NCBI GenBank assembly: GCA_026388445.1
Contig: JAPLJU010000043.1
Location: forward strand, 1-23,873
Direction of reading: 5' to 3'
DNA length: 23,873 nt
Source: Deltaproteobacteria bacterium
GTDB lineage: Bacteria; Desulfobacterota; Syntrophia; Syntrophales; UBA2192
Positions 21,766 to 23,873 of this stretch are shown here, piece by piece. Each line of letters begins with the position of its first letter. Positions within the stretch are counted from its first letter, which is position 1. A program made the translations under genes and the position numbers. The notes below the pieces were generated by a model. That model saw nothing but the letters and a program-made list of their open reading frames with translations, was not told the DNA's origin and made no database searches.

Positions 21766-22590
21766 ATGATTGCCAGAAAAGAGATCGCCTGGTGTCCGGG
21801 GTGCGGAAATTTCCCGATTCGAGACGTACTGGAAAGCGTCCTGAAGGAATTGCCCGTCCCGGCCAACAAGGTCGTGTTGACCTCGGGGATCGGCCAGGCG
21901 GCCAAAATGCCCCACTACCTAGAGGTCAATTATTTCAACGGGCTCCATGGACGGGCGCTTCCGCTTGCCGTGGGCATCAAGCTGGCCCGACCGGATCTGA
22001 CGGTCATCGCCTACTCCGGTGACGGCTGCAACTACGGCGAGGGCGGAAACCACTTCATCCATACGATCCGGAGGAGACTCGACATCACGATTCTCACCTC
22101 CAACAACCAGGTCTACGGATTGACGAAAGGTCAGAGTTCCCCCACAACCGACCGGGAGGTCAAAAACCTTCTCGATCCCCAGGGGAACGAGAACATTCCG
22201 CTCAACCCCGTGTCGCTCGCCATCACCATGGGCGCGCCTTTTGTGGCCCGGGGATTTGCCGGGGAAAAAGACCATCTGAAATCCGTGATCAGGGAAGCCA
22301 TCCTCTTCAAGGGTACCGCCCTCGTGGACATCCTCCAGCCCTGTGTCAGTTTCAACAGGATCAACACCTACGGATGGTACAGGGAGCGGGTCTATAAAGT
22401 GGATAAACCGGCGGAAAACCGGTACGAAGCCCTCAAGCTGGCAGACGCCTGGAATACCAAAATCCCGATCGGCGTTCTCTTCCAGGATGATTCGGCCAGA
22501 AGCCGTGAACTCAAAACCCTCTGCGGAAAGTCTATCACGAAGGAGGCCGTCGAGCAGATGGTCTGCACAAAGTGCGTGATGATGAGGTGA
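21766..22590 (+). CDS. korB: 2-oxoacid:acceptor oxidoreductase, beta (TPP-binding) subunit
   Basis: 274 residues. Seen: WCPGCGN at the N-terminus (Cys10, Cys13), the TPP/Mg site GDGCNYGEGGNHFIHTIRR, SNNQVYGLTKGQ, and LQPCVSFN (Cys193). The family normally has four cysteines for one [4Fe-4S] cluster; the third, usually in SGIGC, is Gln44 here (SGIGQAAKMPHYL). Two extra cysteines near the end (MVCTKCVMM) could compensate. ATG 21766 is preferred over the upstream TTG because GGAGG is 6 nt before it. It is cotranscribed with the gamma-alpha gene. No separate ferredoxin subunit gene is adjacent. Confidence 0.9.
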   Translation: MIARKEIAWCPGCGNFPIRDVLESVLKELPVPANKVVLTSGIGQAAKMPHYLEVNYFNGLHGRALPLAVGIKLARPDLTVIAYSGDGCNYGEGGNHFIHTIRRRLDITILTSNNQVYGLTKGQSSPTTDREVKNLLDPQGNENIPLNPVSLAITMGAPFVARGFAGEKDHLKSVIREAILFKGTALVDILQPCVSFNRINTYGWYRERVYKVDKPAENRYEALKLADAWNTKIPIGVLFQDDSARSRELKTLCGKSITKEAVEQMVCTKCVMMR

Positions 22591-22684
22591 TGGGGTATCG
22601 TCCTGGAAGCTGTAAAAGCCGCTCAAAATATGCTGTGAAATCCTGTAAATTAGCGCGATAAAAAATTCCTTACGAGGTGTTCCT

Positions 22685-23446
22685 ATGACGATCAAGATCA
22701 TGCCGTGCCTGGACATGAAAGAGGGACGGGTAGTCAAAGGCATCCATTTCGTCGATCTGAGGGATGCGGGAGACCCCGTTGCGAACGCGGCCTTCTACCA
22801 GAAGGAAGGGGCCGATGAACTGGCCATGCTGGACATCGCGGCAACCCTTGAAAACAGAAAAACGCGGCTGGAGTGGGTGAAGAAGGTCTCTTCGGTCATT
22901 GACATCCCCCTGACCGTCGGTGGGGGGATTTCGAGTCTCGAGGATATTGAGATGGTTCTTGCCGCAGGGGCCGACAAGGTCTCGATGAACAGCGCGGCCG
23001 TGAAAGACCCGAAACTGGTGGCCGTGGCTTCAAAGGCCTGCGGAAAAGACAAGATAACCGTGGCCATAGATGCGAGAAGAAACAAGGAAATGCCTTCGGG
23101 ATTTGAGCTCGTTGTGGCAGGTGGTACCAGACCGGTCGGGAAGGACGCCGTCGCCTGGGCCCGGGAATGCGAAAAGCTTGGGGCGGGCGTTCTGCTTCCA
23201 ACAAGCATGGATGGTGATGGTACGCAGGCCGGATATGACATCGAGTTCACAAAGGCCGTTTCAGGCGCTGTGAAACTCCCCGTCGTCGCGTCGGGCGGTG
23301 CGGGAAAACTCGAGGATTTCTACGAGGCCGTTATCAGGGGGGGCGCCGGTATCCTGCTTGCTGCCTCGGTGTTCCATTATCGCATCCTGACGATCAAGGC
23401 CGTGAAAGAATACCTGAGGGGCCGGGGGCTCGAGGTCAATCTTTAA
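22685..23446 (+). CDS. hisF: Imidazole glycerol phosphate synthase cyclase subunit (HisF-like)
   Basis: A 253-residue (beta/alpha)8 barrel. HisF converts PRFAR plus ammonia from HisH into imidazole glycerol phosphate and AICAR. Both catalytic aspartates are present: Asp10 in MPCLDMKEGRVVKG and Asp129 in VAIDARR. The phosphate sites VGGGIS, TSMDGDGTQAGYD and VASGGAGK are in place. GAGG lies upstream of the ATG. Small deviations from common HisF are MPCLD for IPCLD and PTSMDGDGT for LTSMDRDGT. No hisH, hisA or hisI is next to it; it lies between oxidoreductase and arsS-like genes, so it may be a dispersed his gene or a paralog with another role. Confidence 0.9.
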   Translation: MTIKIMPCLDMKEGRVVKGIHFVDLRDAGDPVANAAFYQKEGADELAMLDIAATLENRKTRLEWVKKVSSVIDIPLTVGGGISSLEDIEMVLAAGADKVSMNSAAVKDPKLVAVASKACGKDKITVAIDARRNKEMPSGFELVVAGGTRPVGKDAVAWARECEKLGAGVLLPTSMDGDGTQAGYDIEFTKAVSGAVKLPVVASGGAGKLEDFYEAVIRGGAGILLAASVFHYRILTIKAVKEYLRGRGLEVNL

Positions 23447-23463
23447 TAAACGCACGTCTCGCC

Positions 23464-23482
23464 CACAGGGAAACTGCCTGTG
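23464..23482 (+). promoter_or_regulatory. Hairpin covering the ArsS-like start codon
   Basis: CACAGG-(7 nt)-CCTGTG is a perfect 6-bp stem whose right arm contains the GTG start codon and whose left arm and loop contain the only SD-like bases (AGGGAA). It could hold back initiation unless ribosomes arrive from hisF, whose stop is 33 nt upstream. Confidence 0.4.
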
Positions 23483-23873
23483 ACATTCAAAGATAAACTT
23501 TCAGAAATCAGTTTGGCCCCGTTCAGGGCGCTCCGGGTTGAGGTCATGCAGGTCAACCTCGGTTATCGCTGCCTCATGGCCTGCCGGCACTGCCACGTCC
23601 AGGCGGGCCCCGACCGGATGGAACTGATGGACAGGGAGAATATCGAATGGGTCCTGGAGGTTCTCAAAAAGCACCCCTCCATGGTTCTCGATCTCACCGG
23701 GGGATCTCCAGAACTCAACCCCCATTTTAAATACCTCGTCCGCGAGGCAAGAAGGCTCGGCCGTCACGTGGTATGCCGGAGCAACCTGACCATATTCTTT
23801 GAAGACATCGGGCAGGAACTGCCGGATTTTTACCGGGATCAGGCCGTGGAGATCATCGCCTCGCTTCCCTGCT
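23480..23873 (+). CDS. arsS: Radical SAM protein, ArsS-like (arsenosugar biosynthesis family), 3' truncated
   Basis: 131 codons are visible before the window ends. The radical SAM cluster motif is CxxxCxxC: Cys31, Cys35 and Cys38 in GYRCLMACRHCHVQAGP. It is followed by LDLTGGSPELNPHFKYLVREA, GRHVVCRSNLTI and IIASLPC. This pattern matches the radical SAM/Cys-rich family named ArsS. These proteins often occur without arsenic genes, so the arsenosugar role is not assured. The GTG at 23480 gives the N-terminal length I expect of the family; the alternative ATG at 23543 would start directly before the motif. The C-terminal Cys-rich domain is outside the window. Confidence 0.82.
   Translation, partial: MTFKDKLSEISLAPFRALRVEVMQVNLGYRCLMACRHCHVQAGPDRMELMDRENIEWVLEVLKKHPSMVLDLTGGSPELNPHFKYLVREARRLGRHVVCRSNLTIFFEDIGQELPDFYRDQAVEIIASLPC

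Noticed and set aside
21919..22743. A 274-codon minus-strand ORF over korB
   Set aside because: The plus-strand frame has unmistakable TPP-enzyme motifs; the antisense frame has none.
1..23873. CRISPR arrays, transposons, phage genes or tRNA genes
   Set aside because: No regularly spaced repeats, transposase motifs, terminal inverted repeats with a coding core, or cloverleaf patterns were seen by reading both strands.

Overview
The window reads as chromosomal DNA of a strictly anaerobic bacterium. It is most likely a Desulfobacterota member of the Syntrophales/Syntrophobacter type. The evidence is gene content, not a phylogenetic marker: B12-dependent ribonucleotide reductase, a two-subunit 2-oxoacid:acceptor oxidoreductase, three DUF362 proteins, a membrane polyferredoxin, an MtrA-like corrinoid-domain protein, and genes that appear to use selenocysteine. 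I see no rRNA, tRNA, CRISPR, insertion sequence or phage gene.

Layout. 1-1990 (+) is the 3' part of an MgtA-type Mg2+ P-type ATPase. Converging on it (3176-2058, -) is a reading frame for an MtrA-like/DUF4346 protein, interrupted by one in-frame TGA followed by a bacterial SECIS-like hairpin. 3379-3670 (+) is a DedA remnant with its middle deleted. 3703-9600 (+) is a tight run: alpha-glucan phosphorylase, GAF protein, GAPDH, class II ribonucleotide reductase. 10703-9597 (-) is a DUF2600 terpene-cyclase-like gene. 10845-12967 (+) holds a DUF362-ferredoxin protein, an ECF S-component-like membrane protein and a DUF1893 protein, closed by a bidirectional terminator shared with the opposing HU gene; a DksA-like gene lies behind HU. 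13815-14590 is mostly non-coding and rich in inverted repeats. 15634-14591 (-) is a second DUF362-ferredoxin protein. 15898-16592 (+) holds a 59-residue protein gene, a doubtful ORF and a terminator. 19110-16618 (-) is a Tat-exported DUF362 protein followed by a six-cluster membrane polyferredoxin.

19324-19635 (+) is a secreted, MerP-like HMA-domain gene with a second in-frame TGA, again with a SECIS-like hairpin at almost the same distance (23 versus 24 nt from the UGA to the first loop G). It is followed by a small hypothetical protein, the fused gamma/alpha and beta subunits of a 2-oxoacid:acceptor oxidoreductase, a HisF-like protein and the start of an ArsS-like radical SAM protein cut by the window edge.

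The main result is the two candidate selenoprotein genes. Ordinary gene calling would truncate or split both. Secondary points are missing iron-sulfur cysteines in two proteins (KorB-like Gln44 and DUF362 Phe194), an apparent 12-residue internal deletion in GAPDH, and the decayed dedA.
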